From Aegicerativicinus sediminis (GTDB taxonomy: Bacteria > Bacteroidota > Bacteroidia > Flavobacteriales > Flavobacteriaceae), in assembly GCF_015476115.1 (NCBI RefSeq), contig NZ_CP064295.1, forward strand, positions 3,590,001 to 3,654,000: a DNA stretch of 64,000 nucleotides, in the 5' to 3' direction. This document shows positions 16,328-26,337 of this stretch, piece after piece (the first letter of the stretch is position 1; the number at the start of each line of letters is the position of its first letter). The translations under genes and the position numbers were made by a program. A model generated the notes under the pieces. It made no database searches. It had not been told where the DNA came from and saw only the letters and a list, made by a program, of their open reading frames with translations.

Positions 16328-16361
16328 AAAAAAGGCCAAACATTTCAGTTTGGCCTTTTTT
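16328..16361. terminator. Bidirectional intrinsic terminator
   Basis: AAAAAAGGCCAAAC / GTTTGGCCTTTTTT, a 14-bp stem with a 6-nt loop. The A-run and U-run on both sides let it serve both the nitroreductase and M16 genes. Confidence 0.9.
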
Positions 16362-16373
16362 ATAGAACTCATT

Positions 16374-19190
16374 TTAATTTATTGGCTCCCCGTGAATATC
16401 CAATTCTACAACTGGTTTGCCTAATTTTTTGATTTCCTCAAATTGGGTAGCCTTGTCTCCTACTACGACATAGATCATATCAGGCTCTTGCAAATATTTT
16501 GAAATTACCCTTTTAAACTCGGGCAAATCCATCCCTATTAAAATCTGTTGCTCCTTTTCAACATAATCGTTGCTCTTGTTAAATTTGCTCAATTTGCGCA
16601 ACATTCCAAGTTTACTTCCTAAAGATTCATAAGCCCTAGTATTTTCTTTAAGAATTTTATTTTTGGTCAATTCAACTTCATTTTCTCCAAAATCATTCGC
16701 ATAATTTGAAATCATATTTTCAATGATTTGCAGGGATGCTAAAGTAGCGTTTGCTCGCACACTGGTTTGGGTATAGAATTGCCCAACATCCAACATTTCT
16801 GTAACTCCAGAAGTGGCTCCGTAGGTATATCCTTTTTCAATTCTTAGGGTCTGAAATAATTTTCCACTAGAACCACCTCCCAAAATCTCATTTGCAAACT
16901 TTAATTTATCCAAATCAGGATTGGATGCCTTAAGGGTTAATTTTCCTAGTAAAATAACAGATTGCTTAGCGTCTGGAACATCAATAAAATATAAATTACC
17001 TGCTATTCCTTCTGGATTTATTGTTTGTTCAGGAAGTTGGTTTGCTTCATTCTTCCAACTATCTGATAAATTTTTAAATGTATTTAATACTGTGATTTTA
17101 TTAACAGCTCCAACCACATTTAGATTAGCATTCACTGGTGAAAGCAATTTGTAATATGCTTTTAAATCTGAGAGTGTAATATTTTCGGCTGTTTCCAAAT
17201 CTCCCGATCCTGAAACTCCGTAAACATGATTGTTGCCATATAGCAACTTTCCATATGCCAGTGAAGCTATTGAACTAGGGTTTGCCTCTCTTCCTTTTAG
17301 ATTTGTTTTTAAAGCCAACTTAAGACGCTCGTATTCCTGTTCATCCCATCTAGGTTGCAATAGGATTTCTTCAACAATCTTAATTGTTGGTACAAAATTT
17401 TTGCTTAAACATGATCCATTAATCCTTAATTCTTCACTAGACGAAGAAATACCGATTCTTGCGCCTAATAAACCGATGGCCTCTTCTAATTCTGCCGGAG
17501 TTTTGGTAGCCGTACCCTGCATCATCAAATCACTAAGAAGTGAAGCAACACCCGTCTTACCTGCAGGATCTAACAGTTGTCCACCTGGAATGGATAATTC
17601 AAATTGCACTAAAGGTATTTCACGATTTTCAATACCATATACTTTAATTCCATTTGCTAATTCACCCATATAAATATCTGGTGATTTAAATAATGGGGTC
17701 TCACCAAAAGATGGTTCGCTTCTATCATACTTACTTGGTGTTTTTTCATACACCGCTTCTTCACCTTGAGATACCTCTTCATTTTCAACATTTTGCTTCA
17801 CTTCCTCGATCCAAACTTCTGCTAATTTTGCACCATCTACCATTAATTCCAATTCACCTTTAGGCACCACACTTGTCATTACATAGTGCTTATTTTTAAT
17901 ATATTTATTATATACCCTCATAATGTCTTCAGCTGAAACTGAATTCATAAGCTTGGCACGTTTTGTTATAAACCCAGGGTCTCCTCCAAACTCATTATCT
18001 TGAACCAATTGAAACGCCTTATTCAAGACTGTACTGATACCTTGGTACAATTGGGTCTCCATTTCAGCTTTTATACGTTTTAAATCATTTTCGTCAACAC
18101 CTTCCTTTTCAAATTTTCTTAATCCTTCTTCAATGGCCAACTTTACATTATTCAAATTTACGTTTGCATTAGCTCTAACCCTGAAGGTAAATTCACCTGC
18201 CAATTCACTGCTATTCTGATATGAACCAACATTTGGAGTTAGTTTTTTTTCTTCAACCAAAACTTTATATAAAGGGGCTTTTTTGCTTCCGCTTAATAAG
18301 TTCCCTAAAATTTGAAGTGCATAACTGTCCTCATTGTATTCTTCAACGGTCGGATAAACCATTCTAAATTCTGGTAACTTGGCGAAGTTATCTTCAAAAA
18401 ATAAATTCTTTGTTTCAGTCAACGAAACGGGCATTGGCGCTAAAGGTTTAACTTCTGGTCCACTTGGAATCTCTCCAAACCATTGTTCTACCAGCTTTTT
18501 AGTCTTCTCTATATCTATGTCTCCCGCAATTACTAGAGAGGCATTTGCGGCTCCATAATACTCATGATAAAACTCTTTTACATCATCTAATGTTGCAGCT
18601 TGTAAATCTGGAAGCTGACCAATTACCGTCCAACTATATGGATGTCCTTCAGGGTATAAATTTTTTCTTATTATTTCATCTGTATAACCATATGGCGAAT
18701 TATCTACACGTTGTCGCTTCTCATTTTTAACCACTTGTTTTTCGCGTTCAAGAGCTTCTTTAGTAACGGTATTAATCATGTAACCAAATCGATCTGAATC
18801 TATCCATAAAATTTTTTCAAATGCATCTTTTGGGACAACTTCATAATATACGGTTCCATCGGTCCAAGTACCTCCATTACGCGTTCCTCCCCATTCAGGA
18901 ATCATTTTACGATTGGCTCCCCTTGGAACATTCTCAGAGTCATTAAAACTCATATGTTCGAAAAAGTGTGCAAAACCCGTTTTCCCAGGTTTTTCACGGT
19001 TAGAACCTACATGCATCATTGTTGCTACTGCAACAATTGGGTCACTATGGTCTTCGTGCAATATAACCTCTAGTCCATTGGACAAGGTGAATTTCTCGTA
19101 ATCGATAGAAAATTCTTGTTCTTGTGCGTTGGAGATTAAACTATTTGCAGTAAACATGACAACTAATAATAAAAGTGATTTCTTATTCAT
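16374..19190 (-). CDS. M16-family zinc metallopeptidase, double-domain, exported
   Basis: A 938-aa insulinase/pitrilysin-type protease with a signal peptide (residues 1-22, ending SNAQ). The N-terminal half carries the inverted zinc motif H75-F-F-E78-H79 with the distal Glu ligand in VVKNEKRQ (E157). The C-terminal half repeats the fold without a zinc motif and holds the R/Y-type substrate-binding segment (EKGYTYGATSG). Such fused two-half proteins form a clamshell in the periplasm and degrade peptides of limited length. Monocistronic. It is the first of three large exported peptidases within 15 kb. Confidence 0.95.
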   Translation of the reverse strand: MNKKSLLLLVVMFTANSLISNAQEQEFSIDYEKFTLSNGLEVILHEDHSDPIVAVATMMHVGSNREKPGKTGFAHFFEHMSFNDSENVPRGANRKMIPEWGGTRNGGTWTDGTVYYEVVPKDAFEKILWIDSDRFGYMINTVTKEALEREKQVVKNEKRQRVDNSPYGYTDEIIRKNLYPEGHPYSWTVIGQLPDLQAATLDDVKEFYHEYYGAANASLVIAGDIDIEKTKKLVEQWFGEIPSGPEVKPLAPMPVSLTETKNLFFEDNFAKLPEFRMVYPTVEEYNEDSYALQILGNLLSGSKKAPLYKVLVEEKKLTPNVGSYQNSSELAGEFTFRVRANANVNLNNVKLAIEEGLRKFEKEGVDENDLKRIKAEMETQLYQGISTVLNKAFQLVQDNEFGGDPGFITKRAKLMNSVSAEDIMRVYNKYIKNKHYVMTSVVPKGELELMVDGAKLAEVWIEEVKQNVENEEVSQGEEAVYEKTPSKYDRSEPSFGETPLFKSPDIYMGELANGIKVYGIENREIPLVQFELSIPGGQLLDPAGKTGVASLLSDLMMQGTATKTPAELEEAIGLLGARIGISSSSEELRINGSCLSKNFVPTIKIVEEILLQPRWDEQEYERLKLALKTNLKGREANPSSIASLAYGKLLYGNNHVYGVSGSGDLETAENITLSDLKAYYKLLSPVNANLNVVGAVNKITVLNTFKNLSDSWKNEANQLPEQTINPEGIAGNLYFIDVPDAKQSVILLGKLTLKASNPDLDKLKFANEILGGGSSGKLFQTLRIEKGYTYGATSGVTEMLDVGQFYTQTSVRANATLASLQIIENMISNYANDFGENEVELTKNKILKENTRAYESLGSKLGMLRKLSKFNKSNDYVEKEQQILIGMDLPEFKRVISKYLQEPDMIYVVVGDKATQFEEIKKLGKPVVELDIHGEPIN

Positions 19191-19403
19191 AATTGAATGA
19201 TAACTAGATTTATTTATGGATGTTAAAAATAAAGATTCCCCCTATAAAATACAGCTCATAGAAATGTTAAATACTGAATAAATGGACTGTATATTATTGC
19301 TGAATGTGAATTATTTATTAAATCTTTAACCTCAACAAAATGGATAGCCATTATTATTTAAACTATTCGTAATTTTAAGATATTAATTCACTAAAAACAT
19401 ATC

Positions 19404-19814
19404 ATGAAAAGAAATGCATCAGCACACTGGGAAGGAAATGGTAAAAACGGAAAAGGACATTTAACTACTCAAAGTTCGGTATTAGATAAAACACAATACT
19501 CCTTTACTTCTCGTTTTGAGCAAGGAATTGGAACGAATCCTGAAGAATTGATTGCTGCAGCACATGCAGGTTGTTTTACCATGAAACTAGCTTTTATTCT
19601 TCAAGAAGCAGGATATACAGCAGATTCTTTAGATACAACCTGTGAGGTGTCATTGGAAGATGGCTCAATTAAAACAAGTAAGTTACATGTTACAGGAAGC
19701 ATACCAAATTTAGATGAGGAAACATTTAAAGGTATGGTTAAAGATGCTGAAGAAAATTGCCCTATTTCTCAATCACTTACGGCAACCACAACAGCAAGCT
19801 ACACACTCAATTAA
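19404..19814 (+). CDS. OsmC-family peroxiredoxin-like protein
   Basis: A 136-aa cytoplasmic thiol peroxidase of the OsmC/Ohr superfamily that reduces organic hydroperoxides. The two reactive cysteines are present: [13 protein letters not shown] (first Cys) and [11 protein letters not shown] (second Cys). The opening segment [16 protein letters not shown] is typical of the OsmC rather than the Ohr subgroup. Length is standard. It has its own promoter region and a shared terminator with the convergent EamA gene. High confidence in family. Confidence 0.93.
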   Translation: MKRNASAHWEGNGKNGKGHLTTQSSVLDKTQYSFTSRFEQGIGTNPEELIAAAHAGCFTMKLAFILQEAGYTADSLDTTCEVSLEDGSIKTSKLHVTGSIPNLDEETFKGMVKDAEENCPISQSLTATTTASYTLN

Positions 19815-19832
19815 ATAAAATACATAATAAAT

Positions 19833-19860
19833 AAAAGGTCAGTTTTTAGCTGACCTTTTT
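19833..19860. terminator. Terminator between osmC-like and EamA genes
   Basis: AAAAGGTCAG / CTGACCTTTT stem (10 bp), loop TTTTTAG, then T residues. It overlaps the last codon of the convergent EamA gene. Confidence 0.8.
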
Positions 19861-20800
19861 AGCTTTTAGGGGTACGAGGTGCACCCAACCTATTCCTAGA
19901 AGTATTGATGAAATAAACTCCAGTTAATAATACCAAAGCCGCTATAATAGATTGAAGAGTTATTTTCTCGCCTAAAAAATACCACCCTAAAAATAGGGCA
20001 ATAATAGGATTAACATACGTGTTAGTTGAGACCTTTTCTGGTGAAACTTGCTTTAATAAAAAATTGAAAGCTGTAAAAGCAGCAATACTTCCAAAGATGA
20101 TAAGGATAACCATCGCCCAAATAACATCTGATCCCCATTGTGATAATGGCACCCATTTTTCTCCAAAAACAATACTAAAAAAGACCAATAGCAAACCGCC
20201 TGTTACCATTTGATACCCTGTATTAACAAAGAAATTTTTAGGCAATTCAGCCTTTCCAACAAATATGCTTCCGTAGGCCCAACTTAACATACATGCCAAG
20301 ATCATCAAAATTCCTGTTAAGGCATTTTCTTGTAAGACAATTTCTTTTTGACTCACCAATAAAAACATACCTATTACCCCCAAGAAAATTCCCAATAATG
20401 ACATTCTTCTAATTTTCTTGCCCTGCAATGCCCACATCATTAAAAGGACAACCAAAGGCTGAGCTGCAATTTCCAATGCAGCAAATCCACTATCAACATA
20501 TTTTAATGCCCATACCACCACTCCATTTCCAAAGGTTAAAAAGAAAAAACCTGCCAAGACGGTATTCTTGAATTGCCGCTTACTGATTTTTAAACTTATC
20601 CCACTGAAAAAGGCAATCACAAAAATTAGGAGACCCGCTGTTACAAATCGAATTGATGCTAGCATAAATGGATCTAACTTGGCAACTGATATCTTGTTTA
20701 GCAGATAAGTGGAGCCCCAAATCACGTAAATAGCGAAAAAGGCGAGTATAATCAAAGCTGTTGGAGAGGGTTTTTTCATCGGCATGATTTCAAGAGTCAA
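19859..20800 (-). CDS. EamA-family (DMT) transporter
   Basis: A 313-aa inner-membrane transporter with two EamA repeats and about ten helices. The first helix carries YVIWGSTYLLNKI, the second repeat ISWAYGSIFVGKAEL-like sequence, and the C-terminal helix pair NPIIALFLGWYFLGEKIT. It resembles the YedA/RhaT-like exporters of metabolites or amino acids; the substrate is unknown. ATG 20800 is listed, but Met6 (20785) or Met8 (20779, MKKPSPTAL) give a more usual N-terminus. Unlike the copy at the left window edge, this one has its first helix intact. Confidence 0.9.
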   Translation of the reverse strand: MTLEIMPMKKPSPTALIILAFFAIYVIWGSTYLLNKISVAKLDPFMLASIRFVTAGLLIFVIAFFSGISLKISKRQFKNTVLAGFFFLTFGNGVVVWALKYVDSGFAALEIAAQPLVVLLMMWALQGKKIRRMSLLGIFLGVIGMFLLVSQKEIVLQENALTGILMILACMLSWAYGSIFVGKAELPKNFFVNTGYQMVTGGLLLVFFSIVFGEKWVPLSQWGSDVIWAMVILIIFGSIAAFTAFNFLLKQVSPEKVSTNTYVNPIIALFLGWYFLGEKITLQSIIAALVLLTGVYFINTSRNRLGAPRTPKS

Positions 20801-20866
20801 AACAACGTAAATTTCCTGAAATCACCTCAATAGAAAAACATTTTCTTCAACAGCCTTATTAACTAA

Positions 20867-23800
20867 TTAATCTTTAGTCTGTAGTCCTTTGGCGGTACGG
20901 TCTTGCATGGATGGCGGAGGGGTTTTTATCGGGGGATTTGCCATTACTAGCTTAAGTACCTCCGATACCACCCTTTCTATTTGCGGATCCTTTCCTTCCA
21001 TTAACAAATTAGGATCATCCCAAACTTCAATGTCAGGTCGCACTCCAACACCCTCATCAAACCATTCTCCATTATTAAGATATAAACGAGCGCCAGGAAC
21101 CGTAATACCACCCCCGTCAATTAATTCATGACCTGTTGCTGGTCCAACAAGAATTCCAACGGTACGCTCCCCTACTATCGGTCCAGCGTCTAATTCCCTG
21201 AAAGCCCAAGGTAAGGCATCACCACCTGAACCGGCCCAACCGTTAATTAACATTCCCTTCGGACCAGTGTTTACCCTTTGTGGGGCGGTAATATGTTCTC
21301 CATGACGCCAGTATAAATTATAAATAGAAGGACGCAACATAAGTTCCATAAATCGATCTGCCAATTGGCCCCCACCATTAAAGCGTTCATCGATTATGAA
21401 GCCTTGTTTATCCAACTGAGCATAATACATCTTCACCAATTCTAATTGCCCGCGACTAGATGTGTTGGACATGTATACGTAGCCTAATTTACCATCAGAT
21501 AATTTTTCCACCATTTGTCGGTTGTCTTCAATCCATGATAAATACCTAAGGTTCTGTTCTTCACCTTGATTTAACAACTTTACAATAACTTCCTTTGCTT
21601 CAGAAATTTTTCCAGATTTAGAAACCTGTAGTGCCACAGTCTGTCCAGCCAAACCATCGAAGGCGGCATATGGATCTAATTTAGTATCTAGTGGTATGCC
21701 GTTAACAGAATGAATGTAATCTCCTGAACTAACTTCAATACCAGGCCTATCAAAAGGTGAACGGACTTCGGTATCCCAAGGTGCAGGTTTAATAATTTCT
21801 TCAATTGCATAACCTTTTGAATCCACTTTCCAGTTTATTCCTAAATATCCGGTTTGGATAAAATTAACTTGTTCATTATCTCCACCTCGGGTATATGTAT
21901 GTCCAGCGCTTAGTTCAGCCTGCATATTGGATTGAATATTTGAAACATCCCATCGGGTTCTTGCATCTTCAATTAATTTTCCATACCGTTCTCTCATCTC
22001 ATCCCAATCTACTTGCTGCATATCTTTATCATAAAAAAAGTCGCGATAACGTCTCCAAGTATCGTTAAATATTTCTCTCCATTCCTCTTTCGCTACCCAT
22101 TGCATTGTCAAATGTCCCGTAGGAACGGGTTCATCAATTTTTTGACCTTCGCTTGGTGAGATTATGCCTAATTTCCCTCTTGAAAAAACCAGCATGGATT
22201 TTCCATTTGCCGTCGGAATTACAGAATTTATGTTGTCCATTATTTTCTTTTCCTCCCGCTTATCAAAATCAAAATATTTTAAAGTGGAATTACCATCGAA
22301 ATCTCCGACTATTGGATATTTTAAATAAATTAATTTTCCATCAACATTAAACAGATCCCCATAATTTCCTGCTGGTATTGGTAAAACGGTTAGTCTACTT
22401 TCAGCACCATTCAAATCAATTTTCAATTCTTTTTTTGTGTCTGATGAAGGAACCTCTTTTTTTGAGTCTCCTTCTTTTTCCTTAGGCTGGTCTTTAGAAA
22501 TTGAAATAGTATCATTTTTAGGCGATAACGGATATTGAACATTCCTATTTAAGGCAAGGGCCACAATTTCCGTGTTGTTTGGATAAATCCAAGTGCCATC
22601 ACCTAATGAACTGTAAGCGGCATTAAATGCTCTATCCGTTAAATAGAATAAAAACTCTCCTTTACTATCAAAAACTGGATTGAAATCATTATAAAATCCG
22701 CTGGTAACTTGTGTAACTTTTTTAGAATCAACATTATATAAATAAATAGCACCATTCGAATTATCTAAACTCTTAGAATAAGTAAGCCATTTAGAATCCG
22801 GCGACCAATTAAGGGTATACCCGAATCGTCCACCATGTATTATGTGGTACTTGTTTTTATCAACATCAGTAATTTTACCGCTTTCGGCATTAACTATACG
22901 TATCCTGTTTTGTTCATCTATAAAAGCCATATGTTGACTATCTGGGGACCAATGCAATTCATACCCAAAACCAGATTTAAAATCTGTAAGCCTTTTGGCA
23001 GCTTTAGTATTTTTAGAATCCTGGAGATAGATTTGAAACTCCCCTCCTTTATCACTCCAATATGCTATGTGCCTACCGTCAGGAGACCAAGCGGCATTAC
23101 GATCATAAGCTCCGCTAGAATGGGTTAAATTGATTGTTACCCCTTCTTTTGCAGGAATATTAAACAATTCACCTCTAGCCTCTACAACAAGTCGATTTCC
23201 ATCTGGTGAAGGAGTAGCACCTCTCAATTGGTCAGAAACGTTCTTAAGTTGAGGCATTTCCAAAGACAAATCGGAAACAACCTTTACCTCAATTTTTTTA
23301 GGATCATTAGCGTTTTTTGTTTTTACATATAGATCTCCACCAGATTCAAAAACCAAATCATCATTATGGACAGCAAAATAAGTTATATCAAAATCCTCAA
23401 TGGAAGTAAGTGGAGTTGTGACTTTAGTTTGAGTGTTATATTGGTAAATATTCCTTCTATAATTGGCACCAACGTCAGACAAATAGTAAATGTTATTTCC
23501 TGACCATGTTGGTTTACCATCATTTGCATGATCTGTTGTTATACGATCAACTTTGGAAGTTTTAAAATCATAAACCAAAATATCTGAAGTCAATCCACCT
23601 CGGTAACGCTTAAATGGATAGTTTTCAGTGATTTTTGTGATATATACCAATTTGCTCCCGTCTGAATTGAATTTGGCCAACTCCCCATAAGGAATATCTA
23701 ATTTTGTTGGTAATCCACCATTAACATCCAACATAAAAAATTCATTTACTCTAGGCGTTTTTGCTTCTCTACGTGATGCTATCATTAATGATTTACCGTC

Positions 23801-24148
23801 TGGATGCCAATCTAACATTCTGTCCGGAAAAGAGGCATAGGTTAATCTTTTTGGAATCCCTCCTTCAACAGGCATTACATAAATATCCATATTGCCATTA
23901 TAACTTGCGGAATATGCAATTTCAGAACCATCAGGAGAAAATCGAGGATCTGACTCTTCTCCTTGAGAATGTGTTAATTGAATCGCCTGTCCGCCAGAAC
24001 GCGGCATTATCCATATATCACCTCCGTAAACAAAAGCAATTTTGTCTTTAGACATATCTAGGTAACGCATTAATTTGGCGTCAATTTGGGAATAAGAAAG
24101 TGAGGTGACCGAAAGAAAAATGGTCACTAAGAATACAGAAATTTTCAT
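20867..24148 (-). CDS. Tricorn-like S41 protease, exported
   Basis: A 1093-aa protein with a signal peptide (residues 1-20, ending LSYSQ). The order is: TolB/PD40-type beta-propeller repeats (FSPDGSEIAYSA, WHPDGKSLMIAS, WSPDGRHIAYWSD and others), a Glu/Lys/Ser-rich linker near residue 540, a C1 helical domain (EIFNDTWRRYRDFFYD), a PDZ domain (about 760-850) and the tail-specific protease core with nucleophile Ser in GWAGSGGDALPW. It probably trims peptides in the periplasm. The same architecture as archaeal tricorn protease, with secretion added. Upstream on the same strand lie aguB-aguA, separated by 127 bp. Confidence 0.94.
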   Translation of the reverse strand: MKISVFLVTIFLSVTSLSYSQIDAKLMRYLDMSKDKIAFVYGGDIWIMPRSGGQAIQLTHSQGEESDPRFSPDGSEIAYSASYNGNMDIYVMPVEGGIPKRLTYASFPDRMLDWHPDGKSLMIASRREAKTPRVNEFFMLDVNGGLPTKLDIPYGELAKFNSDGSKLVYITKITENYPFKRYRGGLTSDILVYDFKTSKVDRITTDHANDGKPTWSGNNIYYLSDVGANYRRNIYQYNTQTKVTTPLTSIEDFDITYFAVHNDDLVFESGGDLYVKTKNANDPKKIEVKVVSDLSLEMPQLKNVSDQLRGATPSPDGNRLVVEARGELFNIPAKEGVTINLTHSSGAYDRNAAWSPDGRHIAYWSDKGGEFQIYLQDSKNTKAAKRLTDFKSGFGYELHWSPDSQHMAFIDEQNRIRIVNAESGKITDVDKNKYHIIHGGRFGYTLNWSPDSKWLTYSKSLDNSNGAIYLYNVDSKKVTQVTSGFYNDFNPVFDSKGEFLFYLTDRAFNAAYSSLGDGTWIYPNNTEIVALALNRNVQYPLSPKNDTISISKDQPKEKEGDSKKEVPSSDTKKELKIDLNGAESRLTVLPIPAGNYGDLFNVDGKLIYLKYPIVGDFDGNSTLKYFDFDKREEKKIMDNINSVIPTANGKSMLVFSRGKLGIISPSEGQKIDEPVPTGHLTMQWVAKEEWREIFNDTWRRYRDFFYDKDMQQVDWDEMRERYGKLIEDARTRWDVSNIQSNMQAELSAGHTYTRGGDNEQVNFIQTGYLGINWKVDSKGYAIEEIIKPAPWDTEVRSPFDRPGIEVSSGDYIHSVNGIPLDTKLDPYAAFDGLAGQTVALQVSKSGKISEAKEVIVKLLNQGEEQNLRYLSWIEDNRQMVEKLSDGKLGYVYMSNTSSRGQLELVKMYYAQLDKQGFIIDERFNGGGQLADRFMELMLRPSIYNLYWRHGEHITAPQRVNTGPKGMLINGWAGSGGDALPWAFRELDAGPIVGERTVGILVGPATGHELIDGGGITVPGARLYLNNGEWFDEGVGVRPDIEVWDDPNLLMEGKDPQIERVVSEVLKLVMANPPIKTPPPSMQDRTAKGLQTKD

Positions 24149-24275
24149 ATAAGATTGTGTTTTTGATTGGTAAATGCGAACTGCATCCCTTAAAGATATT
24201 AAAATGATCTCTATAGAATGAATATTTGTTAGACGCTAATACTAATCAAAAAGTTACGAGGAATAATTGAAGATT

Positions 24276-25307
24276 TTAATGAGCAGGAATTTGCTGACTT
24301 AGGCAATGTAGAGTACCAAAGCCCCAAATTAAATCGATAGCACTTATTCCTATAATTTCCCGATTTGGGAAACATTCAGCCAAAATATTCAAAGCTATAC
24401 GGTCATTGCTATCATTAAATACGGGTACAAGCACCGAATTATTAATAATCAAGAAATTAGCATAACTAGCCGGAAGGGTTACCTCATCAAATATAATAGG
24501 TTTGGGCATTGGAAGTGTGACAATCCTTGGTTTCTCTCCATCCTCCAAAAAGGAAGATTGCAAACGAGTTAAATTGTCTTGCAACGCTTCATAATTTGGA
24601 CTATTCTTATCATTTTCAATAACAGTGACAATAGTGGAATCATTTACAAAGCGACACAAATCATCTATGTGTCCATGGGTATCATCGCCAATAATACCAT
24701 TACCAACCCAAATAGTATTAGAAATACCCAAATACTCCTTAAATATAGCTTCATAATCCTGTTTTGTAAAACCAGGATTTCTCACTTGTGTTTTTTGATC
24801 TAAAAGGCATTCTTCAGAAGTAATTAAGGTTCCCTTTCCATTTACTTCAATCGCCCCTCCCTCTAGAACAACAGCTTTCCCTTTATAAACTACTTGAGTA
24901 AGAGGTAATTTTAAAAGATCTGAAACCTTAGAGGGGACGTGTTTGTCTAATTTGTAATTTGAATATTTAGCCCAACCATTAAAATTGAAATTCAATGCCT
25001 CTAATCCATTTTCACCATGAACGATTATAGGTCCAGAATCACGCATCCAACTTCTATTAGTCCTATGAACAATAAATTTAATTCTCTCTAAATCGACTGA
25101 GGCAGTCGTCAATAAGTCTGCAACTTTAGATTTAAGGTTTTCATCCGACACCATTAAATAAACTGTCTCGTGATGACTTATTTTTTTAATAAATTCAACA
25201 AAAGCCCATTGAATTGCATGATATTTTCCTGGCCAATCGTTACCATTATGGGGAAAGCATAACAGTATGCCTTGTTGTTTTTCCCATTCCGCTGGAAATC
25301 TTCGCAT
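24276..25307 (-). CDS. aguA: Agmatine deiminase
   Basis: A 343-aa guanidino-group hydrolase that converts agmatine to N-carbamoylputrescine and ammonia. Features seen: RRFPAEWEKQQGILLCFPHNGNDW at the start, split as in the family; the His in DDTHGHIDDLCRF; RSWMRDSGPI; and the catalytic Cys335 near the C-terminus in GTLHCLSQQ. It belongs to the Porphyromonas-type peptidylarginine deiminase superfamily. No signal peptide is present, so it is cytoplasmic and favours agmatine over peptidyl-arginine. It lies 9 bp after aguB, which takes the next step. Confidence 0.94.
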   Translation of the reverse strand: MRRFPAEWEKQQGILLCFPHNGNDWPGKYHAIQWAFVEFIKKISHHETVYLMVSDENLKSKVADLLTTASVDLERIKFIVHRTNRSWMRDSGPIIVHGENGLEALNFNFNGWAKYSNYKLDKHVPSKVSDLLKLPLTQVVYKGKAVVLEGGAIEVNGKGTLITSEECLLDQKTQVRNPGFTKQDYEAIFKEYLGISNTIWVGNGIIGDDTHGHIDDLCRFVNDSTIVTVIENDKNSPNYEALQDNLTRLQSSFLEDGEKPRIVTLPMPKPIIFDEVTLPASYANFLIINNSVLVPVFNDSNDRIALNILAECFPNREIIGISAIDLIWGFGTLHCLSQQIPAH

Positions 25308-25316
25308 TAAATTATA

Positions 25317-26201
25317 TTATTTATCAATGGCACGCTTTGTTAAATCTTGAAATGCATCTATCCGTCTATCTCGGAAAAATGGCCAATTTTGACGTACATT
25401 TTCCTGAAGATCTAAATCAACTTCGGCAATTAATATTTCTTCCTTATCGTGTGATGCCTGAGCAAGAATCTCTCCTTGGGGTCCAGCAATAAACGAAGCT
25501 CCCCAAAATTCAATTCCATTAGTATCTGGTAAATATTTTTCTAATCCAATCCTATTTGCAGCTGCAACATAAACTCCATTGGCAACCGCATGTCCTTTCA
25601 TTACATTCATCCAAGCCCCATATTGATTTGTGCCGTATTGCTCTTTTTCTTGGGGGTGCCAACCAATGGCTGTTGGATAAAATAGAACTTCAGATCCCTT
25701 TAATGCTGTGAGTCTTGCAGCTTCTGGATACCATTGATCCCAACAAATTAAGGTACCAATATTCCCTTTTTTTGTTGAATTGTTCCTAAAGCCTAAATCA
25801 CCAGGAGTAAAATAAAATTTCTCATAAAAATGAGGGTCATCTGGAATATGCATCTTTCTATACAATCCGGCTTCACTACCATCTGTATCTATTATGTAGG
25901 CAGAATTATGATAAATACCGGCCATACGTTTTTCGAAAAATGGAACAATTATAACAACGCCCAATTCTTTGGCAAGGGCACTAAACGCTTGGAATGATGT
26001 ACTATAAAGTGGTTCAGCTAATGAAAAATTCTCTGTGTCTTCACTTTGGCAAAAATAATGGCTGCTATAAAGTTCTGGTAAACAGATTACTTCAGCCCCC
26101 TTTTCGGCAGCCTTTCTAACCCAATCCATACATTTTTTAAGATTGTTATCTGGCGTATTATTCAAATTTAATTGGACAACAGCTATTTTGTAGTTTTTCA
26201 T
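25317..26201 (-). CDS. aguB: N-carbamoylputrescine amidohydrolase
   Basis: A 294-aa nitrilase-superfamily enzyme hydrolysing N-carbamoylputrescine to putrescine, CO2 and ammonia. The Glu-Lys-Cys triad is E43 (LPELY), K116 (RKMHIP) and C153 (ICWDQWYPE). The tail RRIDAFQDLTKR is typical of AguB. The frame is open up to 26234, but an exact -7 element (TATTTTTG, minus, 26224-26231) lies in that extension. The start is therefore ATG 26201 (MKNYKIAVVQ). It heads the aguB-aguA operon for putrescine synthesis. Confidence 0.94.
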   Translation of the reverse strand: MKNYKIAVVQLNLNNTPDNNLKKCMDWVRKAAEKGAEVICLPELYSSHYFCQSEDTENFSLAEPLYSTSFQAFSALAKELGVVIIVPFFEKRMAGIYHNSAYIIDTDGSEAGLYRKMHIPDDPHFYEKFYFTPGDLGFRNNSTKKGNIGTLICWDQWYPEAARLTALKGSEVLFYPTAIGWHPQEKEQYGTNQYGAWMNVMKGHAVANGVYVAAANRIGLEKYLPDTNGIEFWGASFIAGPQGEILAQASHDKEEILIAEVDLDLQENVRQNWPFFRDRRIDAFQDLTKRAIDK

Positions 26202-26223
26202 GTTAACTATGCATTTCGTAATG

Positions 26224-26231
26224 CAAAAATA
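26224..26231 (-). promoter_or_regulatory. -7 promoter element of aguBA
   Basis: Minus strand TATTTTTG, an exact TAnnTTTG match, 22 bp before the ATG at 26201. The predicted transcript start is near 26218, giving a leader of under 20 nt. Confidence 0.65.
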
Positions 26232-26290
26232 CATATTTCTATATCGAAATGTTGAGCTCTAATACTAACAACCTTAACGTAACTACCAAT

Positions 26291-26321
26291 AAAAAAAGCC
26301 CAAGTTATCCTTGGGCTTTTT
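26291..26321 (-). terminator. Terminator of ppdK
   Basis: AAAAAGCCCAAG / CTTGGGCTTTTT, a 12-bp stem with a 5-nt loop and a run of U on the minus strand, 17 bp after the ppdK stop. Confidence 0.88.
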
Positions 26322-26337
26322 ACGAATTAGAAAAATT

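Noticed and set aside
17230-17673. 147-codon plus-strand frame inside the M16 peptidase gene
   Set aside because: Antisense shadow of a high-confidence gene; no recognisable features.
26202-26234. Upstream start of AguB (MYFCITK...)
   Set aside because: The -7 element TATTTTTG at 26224-26231 lies inside it, and AguB proteins begin near MKNYKIAVVQ.
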